The notes below the pieces were generated by a model that made no database searches, was not told where the DNA came from, and worked only from the letters and a program-made list of their open reading frames with translations. The position numbers and the translations under genes were made by a program. This document shows, piece after piece, positions 1 through 11,124 of a stretch of 64,000 nt of DNA (its first letter is position 1; each line of letters starts with the position of its first letter). The stretch is from Actinoallomurus sp963799975. GTDB taxonomy: Bacteria > Actinomycetota > Actinomycetes > Streptosporangiales > Streptosporangiaceae. Where the stretch lies: assembly GCA_963799975.1 (NCBI GenBank), contig CAWCZF010000006.1:1178001-1242000 (forward strand), in the 5' to 3' direction.

Positions 1-2
1 GG

Positions 3-62
3 GCCGTACGGCGGTCGGCGGAGCGCTATCTGGAATACGCTTTGGACGACGGCCCGGAGTAA
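3..62 (+). CDS. C-terminal end of an unidentified protein (partial)
   Basis: The frame starting at base 3 is open from the window edge to a TAA stop at 60-62 and gives a charged tail ending in LDDGPE. Its codons have G or C at most third positions, as in neighbouring real genes. Too little is present to name a family. It lies 157 bp upstream of uvrA on the same strand, and the gap holds a LexA-like box, so uvrA probably has its own promoter. Confidence 0.35.
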   Translation, partial: AVRRSAERYLEYALDDGPE

Positions 63-89
63 CCGGCGCGTTCCGGTGGCGCGCCCGAT

Positions 90-105
90 TCGAACACGTG
101 TACGT
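90..105 (+). promoter_or_regulatory. LexA (SOS) box candidate upstream of uvrA
   Basis: The sequence TCGAAC-ACGT-GTACGT matches 10 of the 12 defined positions of the actinobacterial/Gram-positive SOS box TCGAAC-N4-GTTCGA. It lies 115 bp before the uvrA start. uvrA is a classical SOS gene, so LexA control is expected from family knowledge; binding itself is inferred. Confidence 0.6.
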
Positions 106-219
106 TTCACGTGCGACGAGCGGGGCGGGTGTGGTCATCTGGAAGAAACCGTCCCGCCCACTCGTTAGCCTGAAGCTGACCTGCCTCGACCAGGCTCTCA
201 AGGGGATTGCGAATTCGAC

Positions 220-3057
<2,838 letters not shown>

Positions 3058-3171
3058 CCCGCTGACGCCTGGAGAGTTCTCCGTGGCGGCAGAAACATCG
3101 TTGAAACGTGAACCGATTCGGCGATCCCTCCGTGACAGCAGAGAAGGGCCCCGAAGCCAAGGAGGAACCAT

Positions 3172-3606
3172 ATGCCGTTCGATCCGTCCACGCCCAAGCC
3201 AGAGTCGACGCGCCGCGTGATGCTCGCCGGAGTCGGCCTCGTCGGCATCGCCGGCACCCTGAGCGCCTGCGGGGGCTCGAAAGACGACTCGTCGGGCAAG
3301 GACTCCGCCCAGGGCAGCGGGGGCGCTCTGGGCAAGGCGAGCGACATCCCGGTCGGCGGCGGCAAGGTCTTCAGCTCCCAGAAGGTCGTCGTCACCCAGC
3401 CCAAGCAGGGCGAGTTCAAGGCGTTCAGCGCCGTCTGCACCCACCGCGGCTGCACGGTCGACTCCGTCTCCGGCGGAAAGATCAAGTGCCCGTGCCACGG
3501 CAGCGAGTACAACGTGACCGACGGCTCGGTCGCCAAGGGCCCCGCGCCCAAGCCGCTGCCGGCCAAGTCGGTCACGGTGCAGAACGGCGAGCTGAAGCTC
3601 GGCTAG
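3172..3606 (+). CDS. Exported Rieske [2Fe-2S] lipoprotein
   Basis: A 144-residue electron-transfer protein predicted to be anchored to the outer face of the membrane. The N-terminus has a twin-arginine motif (STRRVMLAG) and a lipobox LSAC with the lipidated Cys at 33, so it looks like a Tat-exported lipoprotein. A Ser/Gly/Asp-rich linker (about 35-56) leads to a Rieske domain with cluster ligands C89/H91 and C106/H109, plus the disulfide pair C94/C108. The start is fixed by a strong AAGGAGG before ATG. It sits alone between uvrA and uvrC and is followed by a perfect hairpin. Its redox partner cannot be told from context. It lacks the N-terminal membrane helices of a QcrA subunit. Confidence 0.9.
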   Translation: MPFDPSTPKPESTRRVMLAGVGLVGIAGTLSACGGSKDDSSGKDSAQGSGGALGKASDIPVGGGKVFSSQKVVVTQPKQGEFKAFSAVCTHRGCTVDSVSGGKIKCPCHGSEYNVTDGSVAKGPAPKPLPAKSVTVQNGELKLG

Positions 3607-3620
3607 AGGCGCTTCACACG

Positions 3621-3651
3621 CCGCGGTCACGGCCCGTCACCGTGACCGCGG
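3621..3651 (+). terminator. Perfect 12-bp hairpin after the Rieske gene
   Basis: The arms CCGCGGTCACGG (3621-3632) and CCGTGACCGCGG (3640-3651) are perfect complements around a 7-nt loop, 15 nt after the stop codon. There is no U tract, as is common for actinobacterial terminators. The position suggests transcription termination. Confidence 0.65.
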
Positions 3652-3890
3652 CACGGCCGCTCCCTCGACCGCTTCGCCGCACGGGTGGCTGCCGGGCGGG
3701 AGTGAGCGCTTTGTCGGTGGCCGCTGGCATGCTCAGGCCATGAACGGGACTCCGCCGCCGACAAACGGGACTCTGCCGCCGAGGGCCGGCTCGCGCGCCG
3801 CGACGGCGCGGCACGCCAACGGCTCGCCTGAGCGGCCGGACATCGAGGCGGCCAGGGCCGCAACCCGGCTCGCTTCGTCTCACGCGGCAC

Positions 3891-3896
3891 TAGGCT
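3891..3896 (+). promoter_or_regulatory. -10 hexamer of uvrC (leaderless)
   Basis: TAGGCT lies 7 nt before the uvrC GTG and no Shine-Dalgarno sequence is present, so transcription probably starts at the start codon. No clear -35 box is visible. Confidence 0.45.
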
Positions 3897-3903
3897 GACG
3901 GAC

Positions 3904-5844
3904 GTGGCAGATCCGGCGGCATATCGGCCCGCCTCAGGCACCGTCCCGGAGTCTCCCGGGGTGTACCGGTTCCGTGACACCAACGGCAGGGTCGTCTACG
4001 TAGGCAAGGCGAAGAACCTCCGCGCCCGGCTCAACTCCTACTTCGCGGACTTCGCGGGCCTGCACCCGCGCACGCAGACGATGCTCCAGACCGCGGCGGG
4101 CGTCGACTGGACCGTGGTCGGCACCGAGGTCGAGGCGTTGCAGCTGGAGTACTCCTGGATCAAGGAGTACGACCCGCGCTTCAACGTCAAATATCGCGAC
4201 GACAAGTCCTATCCCTACCTCGCGGTGACGATGAACGAGGACGTCCCGCGCGTGCAGGTGATGCGCGGCGCGAAGAAGAGGGGCGTCCGCTACTTCGGCC
4301 CCTACTCCCACGCGTGGGCGATACGGGAGACCGTCGACCTGCTGCTGCGGGTGTTCCCGGTCCGCACGTGCTCGGCGGGCGTGTTCCGCCGGCAACAGCA
4401 GATGGGCCGGCCATGCCTGCTCGGCGACATCGGCAAGTGCTCGGCGCCCTGCGTCGGCCGGATCACCGAGGAGGCGCACCGCGACGTCGCGGACGACTTC
4501 TGCGACTTCATGGCCGGCGAGACCGCGCGGTTCATCCGGGCTCTCGAACGCGACATGCGCGCGGCGGCGGGCGAGCAGGAATACGAACGCGCCGCCCGGC
4601 TGCGCGACGACGTCCGCGCGCTCCAGCGGGCGCTGGAGAAGCAGTCCGTGGTGCTCGGCGACACGACCGACTGCGACGTGATCGCCCTCGCCGACGATCA
4701 GCTCGAGGCGGCCGTCCAGGTCTTCTACGTACGCGGCGGGCGCATCCGCGGCCAGCGCGGCTGGGTCGTCGACAAGGTCGAGGACGTCGCCACCGGGCAG
4801 CTCGTCGAGCAGTTCGTGCTGCAGATGTACGGCGACGCGGCCGGCGACACGGTGCCGCGCGAGATCCTGGTGCCCGTCCTGCCGCCCGAGCACGACGCGG
4901 TGGTCGAACTCCTCGCCGAGCACCGGGGCGGCCGGGTCGACCTGCGCGTCCCGCGGCGCGGCGACAAGAAGACGCTCATGGAGACGGTGGAACGCAACGC
5001 CAAAGAGGCGTTCAAGCAGCACAAGACGCGCCGCGCCGCCGACCTCACCAGCCGCAGCAAGGGCCTCCAGGAGATCCAGGACGCACTTGAGCTCGACCAG
5101 GCGCCGCTGCGCATCGAGTGCTACGACGTGTCCAACCTCCAGGGCACCAACGTCGTGGCCTCGATGGTCGTCTTCGAGGACGGGCTGCCGCGCAAGAGCG
5201 AATACCGGCGCTTCTCCATCAGGACGGTCGAGGGGCAGGACGACGTCCGCTCGATCAACGAGGTGATCTCCCGCCGGTTCCGCCGCTACCTGGAGGAGAC
5301 CGAGAAGACCGGCGAGCTCGACGTCCTCGGCGAGCGCGAGGAGGGCGGCCCGATCGACCCGGAGACCGGCAAGCCGCGCAGGTTCGCCTACCCGCCCAAC
5401 CTGGTCGTGGTCGACGGCGGCGCGCCGCAGGTCGCCGCCGCACAGCGCGCCCTGGACGAACTCGGCATCGACGACGTCAGCCTGTGCGGCATCGCCAAGC
5501 GCCTCGAGGAGGTCTGGCTGCCCGGCGAGGAGGACCCGGTCATCCTGCCGCGCAACAGCGAGGGCATGTACCTCCTGCAGCGCGCACGAGACGAGGCACA
5601 CGACTTCGCCATCCGGTTCCACCGCAGCAAGCGCTCCAAGAGCATGATCGTGAGCGAGCTCGACGCCGTGCCGGGGCTGGGGCCGAGCCGTCGCACCGCG
5701 CTGATCAAGCACTTCGGGTCGGTGAAGCTCCTGCGCGAGGCCGGTCCCGACCAGATCGCCGAGGTGCCGGGCATCGGACGCCGCACCGCTGAGAGCATTG
5801 TCGCGGCACTGCACGCGCAGGACGGGGGGACACGAAATGAGTGA
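3904..5844 (+). CDS. uvrC: UvrABC excinuclease subunit C
   Basis: Nuclease that makes both incisions around UvrB-marked lesions. The 646 residues show the expected order: a GIY-YIG domain at the N-terminus (PGVYRFRD then VYVGKAKNLRARL), a UVR helix pair that contacts UvrB near residues 200-235 (EYERAARLRDDV), an RNase H-like nuclease half (IECYDVSN and VVVDGG motifs), and two helix-hairpin-helix motifs at the end (VPGLGPSRR and VPGIGRRTAE). The GTG start has no ribosome-binding site but has a -10 hexamer 7 nt upstream, consistent with a leaderless message. The 3' end overlaps a short ORF (5837-6070) that may couple it to rapZ. Confidence 0.97.
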   Translation: MADPAAYRPASGTVPESPGVYRFRDTNGRVVYVGKAKNLRARLNSYFADFAGLHPRTQTMLQTAAGVDWTVVGTEVEALQLEYSWIKEYDPRFNVKYRDDKSYPYLAVTMNEDVPRVQVMRGAKKRGVRYFGPYSHAWAIRETVDLLLRVFPVRTCSAGVFRRQQQMGRPCLLGDIGKCSAPCVGRITEEAHRDVADDFCDFMAGETARFIRALERDMRAAAGEQEYERAARLRDDVRALQRALEKQSVVLGDTTDCDVIALADDQLEAAVQVFYVRGGRIRGQRGWVVDKVEDVATGQLVEQFVLQMYGDAAGDTVPREILVPVLPPEHDAVVELLAEHRGGRVDLRVPRRGDKKTLMETVERNAKEAFKQHKTRRAADLTSRSKGLQEIQDALELDQAPLRIECYDVSNLQGTNVVASMVVFEDGLPRKSEYRRFSIRTVEGQDDVRSINEVISRRFRRYLEETEKTGELDVLGEREEGGPIDPETGKPRRFAYPPNLVVVDGGAPQVAAAQRALDELGIDDVSLCGIAKRLEEVWLPGEEDPVILPRNSEGMYLLQRARDEAHDFAIRFHRSKRSKSMIVSELDAVPGLGPSRRTALIKHFGSVKLLREAGPDQIAEVPGIGRRTAESIVAALHAQDGGTRNE

Positions 5845-6070
5845 GACGGGAAGACCGGGGCCACCGACCGGCGTGCGGACGTCCCTGCCGCGCGGCACCG
5901 GGCGGCCGCCGAGCGGAGTGGCACCGGGGCCAGGGGCTGGACGACGGGGTCGCTCAGAGGCGGGGTGGCCGCTGCGGGAGCAGTGCCCGGGCGAGCGGCC
6001 GGACGCCGGGCGGGCGTACCGTTCGGGGTGGACGGGCGGCCGCGGGGTCGCCGGCGGGGGGATGGCGTGA
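5837..6070 (+). CDS. Possible 77-residue coupling ORF between uvrC and rapZ
   Basis: An ATG at 5837 overlaps the uvrC stop and is preceded by GGGGGGA at 6 nt. The frame runs to a TGA at 6068-6070 that overlaps the rapZ GTG. The predicted product is rich in Gly, Pro and Arg with no recognisable domain, so it is either a translation-coupling leader or a remnant of a longer rapZ N-terminus lost by frameshift. RapZ homologues often begin with a similar MSET-like start, which favours the frameshift idea. Existence as a protein is uncertain. Confidence 0.3.
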   Translation: MSETGRPGPPTGVRTSLPRGTGRPPSGVAPGPGAGRRGRSEAGWPLREQCPGERPDAGRAYRSGWTGGRGVAGGGMA

Positions 6071-6966
6071 CAACCAAGACCGGGAGCGCCGGCGGCACGC
6101 CGCAGGTGCCCGACATCGTGATCATCACCGGCATGTCCGGTGCCGGCCGCAGCACGGCGGCCAAGTCGCTGGAGGACCTCGACTGGTTCGTGGTCGACAA
6201 CCTGCCGCCCGGCCTGCTCGCCACCATGGCCGACCTCGCCGAGCGCGGGCAGGGCGCGGTCCCGCGCATCGCCGTCGTCGTCGACGTGCGCAGCCGTGCC
6301 TTCACCACCGACCTGCAGTCCGCCTTCGACGAGCTGGAGGCGCGGGGCGCCCACCCCAGGGTCGTCTTCCTCGAGGCGTCCGACGACGTGCTGGTCCGCC
6401 GGTTCGAGAGCGTACGCCGGCCGCACCCGCTCCAGGCCGACGGCCGGATCGTCGACGGCATCGCGCGCGAACGCGCGCTGCTGCGCGAGGTGCGGGCCGA
6501 GGCGGATCTGGTCATCGACACCAGCTCACTCAACGTCCACGAGCTGCGTGCCAAGATCGTCGGGTTCTTCGGCGGCGAGGGCAACGAGTCCAGCCTGCAC
6601 GCGACGGTCGTGTCGTTCGGCTACAAGTACGGCCTGCCGGTGGACGCCGACCTCGTCGTCGACTGCCGGTTCCTGCCCAACCCGCACTGGGTGCCCGAGC
6701 TGCGTCCCCACACCGGGCGCGACGCCGCCGTACGCGACTATGTGCTGTCCCGGCCCGGGGCCAAGGAGTTCCTCGACGCCTACACCGAGGTGCTGCGCCT
6801 GCTCGTGGAGGGGTACGAACGCGAGGGCAAGCACTACGTCACGCTCGCCGTCGGGTGCACCGGCGGCAAACACCGCAGCGTCGCGATGGCCGAGCAGCTC
6901 GGCGGCCGGCTGCGCGACGAAGGTCTGGATCTCCAGGTCGTCCACCGCGATCTCGGACGGGAATGA
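6067..6966 (+). CDS. rapZ: RNase adapter protein RapZ / nucleotide-binding protein
   Basis: A P-loop protein of the YvcJ/RapZ family, 299 residues from this GTG. In enterobacteria the homologue senses glucosamine-6-phosphate and guides RNase E; the actinobacterial role is unsettled. Visible features are Walker A at 22-29 (GMSGAGRS), a DNLPP motif about 25 residues later, and the conserved C-terminal stretch CTGGKHRSV. The start is supported by a GGGGGGA sequence 6 nt upstream. An in-frame ATG at 5965 would add a low-complexity extension and is less likely. The gene is followed after 7 nt by yvcK, the usual partner. Confidence 0.93.
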   Translation: MTTKTGSAGGTPQVPDIVIITGMSGAGRSTAAKSLEDLDWFVVDNLPPGLLATMADLAERGQGAVPRIAVVVDVRSRAFTTDLQSAFDELEARGAHPRVVFLEASDDVLVRRFESVRRPHPLQADGRIVDGIARERALLREVRAEADLVIDTSSLNVHELRAKIVGFFGGEGNESSLHATVVSFGYKYGLPVDADLVVDCRFLPNPHWVPELRPHTGRDAAVRDYVLSRPGAKEFLDAYTEVLRLLVEGYEREGKHYVTLAVGCTGGKHRSVAMAEQLGGRLRDEGLDLQVVHRDLGRE

Positions 6967-6973
6967 CGACGGC

Positions 6974-7951
6974 GTGGCTTCCCCCAAGGTCGTCGCCCTC
7001 GGCGGCGGGCACGGGCTGTTCGCCTCCCTGTCCGCGCTGCGCCGGGTGACCGACCGGCCGACCGCGATCGTGACCGTCGCCGACGACGGCGGCTCCAGCG
7101 GCCGGCTGCGGCGCGAGCTCGGCGTGCTGCCCCCGGGCGACCTGCGCATGGCGCTCGCCGCCCTGTGCGGCGATGACGAGTGGGGCAGCACCTGGAGCGA
7201 GGTCGTCCAGCACCGCTTCCTCAGCCAGGGCGAGCTGCACGGCCACGCGGTCGGCAACCTGCTGATCGTGGCGCTCTGGGAACTGCTCGACGACCCGGTC
7301 GCCGGGCTCGACTGGATGGGCCGGCTGCTGCGCGCCGAGGGCCGGGTGCTGCCGATGGCCTCGGTGCCCCTCGACATCGTCGCGGACGTGCGCGGCGCGG
7401 ACCCGGCCGAACCCGAGGCGATCACCAAGGTACGCGGCCAGGTGGCCTGCGCGATGACGCCCGGCCAGGTGCTCGGCGTCTCGCTGATCCCCGAGGACCC
7501 GCCGCCCTGCCCGGAGGCCCTGCGCGCCGTGGAGGAGGCCGACTGGATCGTCTTCGGCCCCGGCTCGTGGTTCACCAGTGTGCTGCCGCACCTGAAGGTC
7601 CCCGAGTTGGCCAGGGCGCTCGTACGTACGAAGGCCAGGCGGCTCGTGGCGCTCAACCTCGCTCCGCAGCCGGGGGAGACCGACGACTTCTCCCCGCAGG
7701 CGCACCTGGAGGTGCTGCGCGCGCACGCGCCCGAGCTCACGGTCGACGTGGTGCTCGCCGACCGGAATCTCGTCGACGAGCCCGATGTTCTGCAGAAGGC
7801 GGTCCGTACCCTCGGCGGCAGCTTGGCCCTGGCCGACGTCGCCGCCGAAGATGGATCTCCACGGCATGATCCGGCACGGTTGGCCCAAGCGTTCGCACAG
7901 ATCTTCGCCAGCACGCACGTGACGCGGCGAGATTCGGCCAGACTGCCCTGA
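6974..7951 (+). CDS. yvcK: YvcK/CofD-like gluconeogenesis factor (UDP-sugar binding)
   Basis: A 325-residue CofD-like protein. In Bacillus and mycobacteria (CuvA) the family binds UDP-GlcNAc and links carbon supply to cell-wall synthesis and growth on gluconeogenic carbon. The N-terminal nucleotide-binding loop GGGHGL, the VTVADDGGSSGRLR motif and HAVGNL are all present. The GTG lies 7 nt after the rapZ stop, and whiA follows after 32 bp, giving the conserved rapZ-yvcK-whiA cluster. Confidence 0.93.
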   Translation: MASPKVVALGGGHGLFASLSALRRVTDRPTAIVTVADDGGSSGRLRRELGVLPPGDLRMALAALCGDDEWGSTWSEVVQHRFLSQGELHGHAVGNLLIVALWELLDDPVAGLDWMGRLLRAEGRVLPMASVPLDIVADVRGADPAEPEAITKVRGQVACAMTPGQVLGVSLIPEDPPPCPEALRAVEEADWIVFGPGSWFTSVLPHLKVPELARALVRTKARRLVALNLAPQPGETDDFSPQAHLEVLRAHAPELTVDVVLADRNLVDEPDVLQKAVRTLGGSLALADVAAEDGSPRHDPARLAQAFAQIFASTHVTRRDSARLP

Positions 7952-7983
7952 CGGATGTCGGCAACAGGGGGAGGATCACATCC

Positions 7984-8964
7984 ATGGCGATGACCGGCGT
8001 GGTGAAGGACGAGCTGAGCAGGCTGTCCGTCATGAAGCCGTGCTGCCGCAAGTCCGAGGTGTCGACGCTGCTGCGTTTCGCCGGGGGGCTGCACATTGTG
8101 AGCGGACGGATCGTGATCGAGGCCGAGCTCGACACCGGAGCCGCGGCGCGACGCCTGCGCAAGGACCTCGCAGAGGTCTTCGGTCACACCTCCGACGTCG
8201 TGGTGCTCGCGCCGAGCGGACTGCGCAAGGGCAACCGCTACGTCGTGCGCGTCTTCCGCGACGGTGAGTCGCTGGCGCGCCAGACCGGGCTGATCGACAA
8301 CAACGGCCGTCCCGTACGCGGGCTGCCGCGGCATGTGGTGGCGGGGGCCGCCTGCGATGCCGAGTCGGCGTGGAGGGGGGCGTTCCTGGCGCATGGGTCG
8401 CTAACCGAGCCGGGCCGCTCGATGTCGCTGGAGGTGACCTGCCCGGGTCCGGAGGCCGCGCTGGCCCTGGTCGGCTCCGCGCGGCGGCTGCGCATCCACG
8501 CGAAGGCGCGCGAGGTGCGCGGCGTGGACCGCGTGGTCGTACGCGACGGCGACGCGATCTCGGCATTGCTCACCCGCCTCGGCGCGCACGACTCGGTGCT
8601 GGCATGGGAGGAGCGGCGGATGCGCCGCGAGGTGCGCGCGACCGCGAACCGCCTGGCCAACTTCGACGACGCCAACCTGCGCCGCTCGGCACGCGCCGCG
8701 GTGGCGGCCGGCGCGCGGGTGGCGCGCGCCCTGGAGATCCTGGCCGACGACGCACCGGAGCACCTTATCGCGGCCGGCCGCCTGCGCCTGGAGCACAAGC
8801 AGGCGTCGCTGGAGGAGCTGGGTCAGCTCGCCGACCCGCCGCTGACCAAGGACGCCATCGCCGGCCGCATACGGCGTCTGCTGGCAATGGCCGACAAGCG
8901 CGCCATGGACCAGGGCATCGCCGGCACCGAGGCCAACGTCACCGCCGACATGCTCGCCCCCTGA
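7984..8964 (+). CDS. whiA: Sporulation/cell-division transcription regulator WhiA
   Basis: A 326-residue WhiA protein. In Streptomyces it acts with WhiB on genes for sporulation septation; in other Gram-positives it influences division. The N-terminal two thirds form the LAGLIDADG-like fold without nuclease residues, and the C-terminus carries a helix-turn-helix near residues 270-310 (PLTKDAIAGRIRRLL). The start follows GGGGGAGG at 9 nt. A perfect 13-bp hairpin stands just after the stop, so the uvrC-whiA run probably ends here. Confidence 0.96.
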   Translation: MAMTGVVKDELSRLSVMKPCCRKSEVSTLLRFAGGLHIVSGRIVIEAELDTGAAARRLRKDLAEVFGHTSDVVVLAPSGLRKGNRYVVRVFRDGESLARQTGLIDNNGRPVRGLPRHVVAGAACDAESAWRGAFLAHGSLTEPGRSMSLEVTCPGPEAALALVGSARRLRIHAKAREVRGVDRVVVRDGDAISALLTRLGAHDSVLAWEERRMRREVRATANRLANFDDANLRRSARAAVAAGARVARALEILADDAPEHLIAAGRLRLEHKQASLEELGQLADPPLTKDAIAGRIRRLLAMADKRAMDQGIAGTEANVTADMLAP

Positions 8965-8970
8965 CCCGCC

Positions 8971-8999
8971 GCGAGGGCCCGCCACCGGCGGGCCCTCGC
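8971..8999 (+). terminator. 13-bp GC hairpin terminating whiA
   Basis: The arms GCGAGGGCCCGCC and GGCGGGCCCTCGC pair perfectly around a 3-nt loop, 6 nt after the whiA stop. There is no U run. It also lies downstream of the convergent membrane-protein gene at 9095-9754 and may terminate both. Confidence 0.75.
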
Positions 9000-9094
9000 C
9001 CGGCACCGGCCCATCTCGGGAGTAGGCCGACCACGGGGGGCAGGAGCGGCACGGACGTAGGCCGATTACCGGGGGGTGCGCCTACGGTCCGGCA

Positions 9095-9754
9095 TCAGCG
9101 AGGCGGGTACTGACCCTGGCCGGGCTGCTGCCCGTACTGCTGCTGCGGCCCCGGACCCGGCCCGTCCTGCTGCGGGCCGTACTGTCCCGGCCCGTACTGC
9201 TCCGGGTTCGGCCCGTACTGGTGGCCGGGCCGGCCCGGCTGCTGCGGCGGGTACGGCTGCCCCGTCGGCCCGTACGCCTCCTGCGGTGGCGCGAACGGCA
9301 CGCCGTAGGCACCCGACGTCACCATCCGCGCGGCCTTGATCCGGCGGAAGACCATGCTGAACGCCGTGAGCGCGCCCATCGCCCAGAACAGATAGGTCTT
9401 GCCGCTCAGGGAGTCGAAGAAGATCTTCGGGTGGTGCACCTCCAGGCTGAGCAACTTGCTGAAGGAGAGGCCGTCCTTGTGCGCGACGTACGCCGGGACC
9501 GCCAGGAACTCCCCGAGCGCGCAGCCGGCGACCGCCAGGAGGGCGGCCACGGCCGCGACGCCCATGCTCGTGGGCCGTGCCGCGTACATCGCCAGGCCCA
9601 CCAGCGCTCCCACGCCGAACGCCACGAGGCTGAACTCGTGTTCTATGACGACCGTGACGAGTGCCCACACTCCCGCGCCGAGGATCATCGCGAGGATTCC
9701 GAAGACGATGGCCTTGCCGTTGCCGCCACGCGGCTGCGCCGACGCTGGGTTCAT
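9095..9754 (-). CDS. Four-helix membrane protein with YGP-rich C-terminal tail
   Basis: A 219-residue protein of unknown function. About four hydrophobic segments (roughly residues 15-35, 40-58, 63-85 and 115-135) are followed by a tail from about residue 150 that is rich in Tyr, Gly, Pro and Gln, with repeated YGP/QYGPG units and presumably disordered in the cytoplasm. The start chosen is the ATG giving MNPASAQPRG; longer in-frame starts add a basic, non-hydrophobic extension. It converges on whiA and is transcribed away from gap. The PrsW protein at 30.2 kb has a similar tail. Confidence 0.75.
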   Translation of the reverse strand: MNPASAQPRGGNGKAIVFGILAMILGAGVWALVTVVIEHEFSLVAFGVGALVGLAMYAARPTSMGVAAVAALLAVAGCALGEFLAVPAYVAHKDGLSFSKLLSLEVHHPKIFFDSLSGKTYLFWAMGALTAFSMVFRRIKAARMVTSGAYGVPFAPPQEAYGPTGQPYPPQQPGRPGHQYGPNPEQYGPGQYGPQQDGPGPGPQQQYGQQPGQGQYPPR

Positions 9755-9922
9755 GACACCTACTTCGTCGTGATGCGGGTGAGTCGTGATGCGGGTGGAT
9801 CGAGCCAGGATCTGGCAGGTCATCGCCGTTCGCCGTGGTCCGTGCAGTGTTCGATGGCCGGGCACGCCGAACGGTTCCAGGCGATGCCTCCTGAATCGGT
9901 ACAGGCCCAACCGGCTGGACCA

Positions 9923-9938
9923 AAAGGTCTAGACCAAT
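9923..9938 (+). promoter_or_regulatory. DasR-type operator (dre-like) upstream of gap
   Basis: The perfect 10-bp palindrome GGTCTAGACC (9926-9935) sits in AAAGGTCTAGACCAAT. It matches 13 of 16 positions of the dre consensus A(C/G)TGGTCTAGACCA(C/G)T of the GntR/HutC-family regulator DasR. A second partial copy (TTGGTCCAG on the minus strand) adjoins it. Role inferred: control of gap by amino-sugar status. Confidence 0.5.
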
Positions 9939-10019
9939 TAGTCTTTCTCCTGGTTCGCCGCCCGCCATGGATGTTGGCTCCCGGCCGGGCGGCGGGCCGG
10001 GCCTCGTCCCGGCAGCGCG

Positions 10020-10049
10020 GTGACAGGATCCCCAGCCGGGTTCGATAAG
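10020..10049 (+). promoter_or_regulatory. Candidate housekeeping promoter of gap
   Basis: GTGACA (10020-10025) and GATAAG (10044-10049) are separated by 18 bp and match TTGACA/TATAAT at 5 of 6 and 4 of 6 positions. A leader of about 60 nt would precede the gap GTG. Confidence 0.4.
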
Positions 10050-10114
10050 GTCGGGACGGAAAAACATCAAGTCAAAGCCCCTGGTACACGACCGGGGACG
10101 AAGGAGACAGTGCC

Positions 10115-11119
<1,005 letters not shown>

Positions 11120-11124
11120 GCCCG

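Larger units (their letters stand above)
9755..10114. other. 360-bp divergent intergenic region before gap
   Basis: No gene is seen here. The region separates the minus-strand membrane-protein gene from gap and contains a DasR-type palindrome at 9923-9938 and a plausible gap promoter at 10020-10049. The stretch around 9921-9950 is markedly AT-rich for this DNA. Confidence 0.6.

Noticed and set aside
3740..3898. A 52-codon ORF between the Rieske gene and uvrC with two NGT-(P/L)-PP units
   Set aside because: No ribosome-binding site, and it overlaps the proposed uvrC -10 box. The doubled AACGGGACTC word is probably a chance or minor repeat.
3934..6426. An 830-codon minus-strand ORF opposite uvrC
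   Set aside because: Shadow of uvrC and rapZ; no recognisable domain and the opposite strand is certain.
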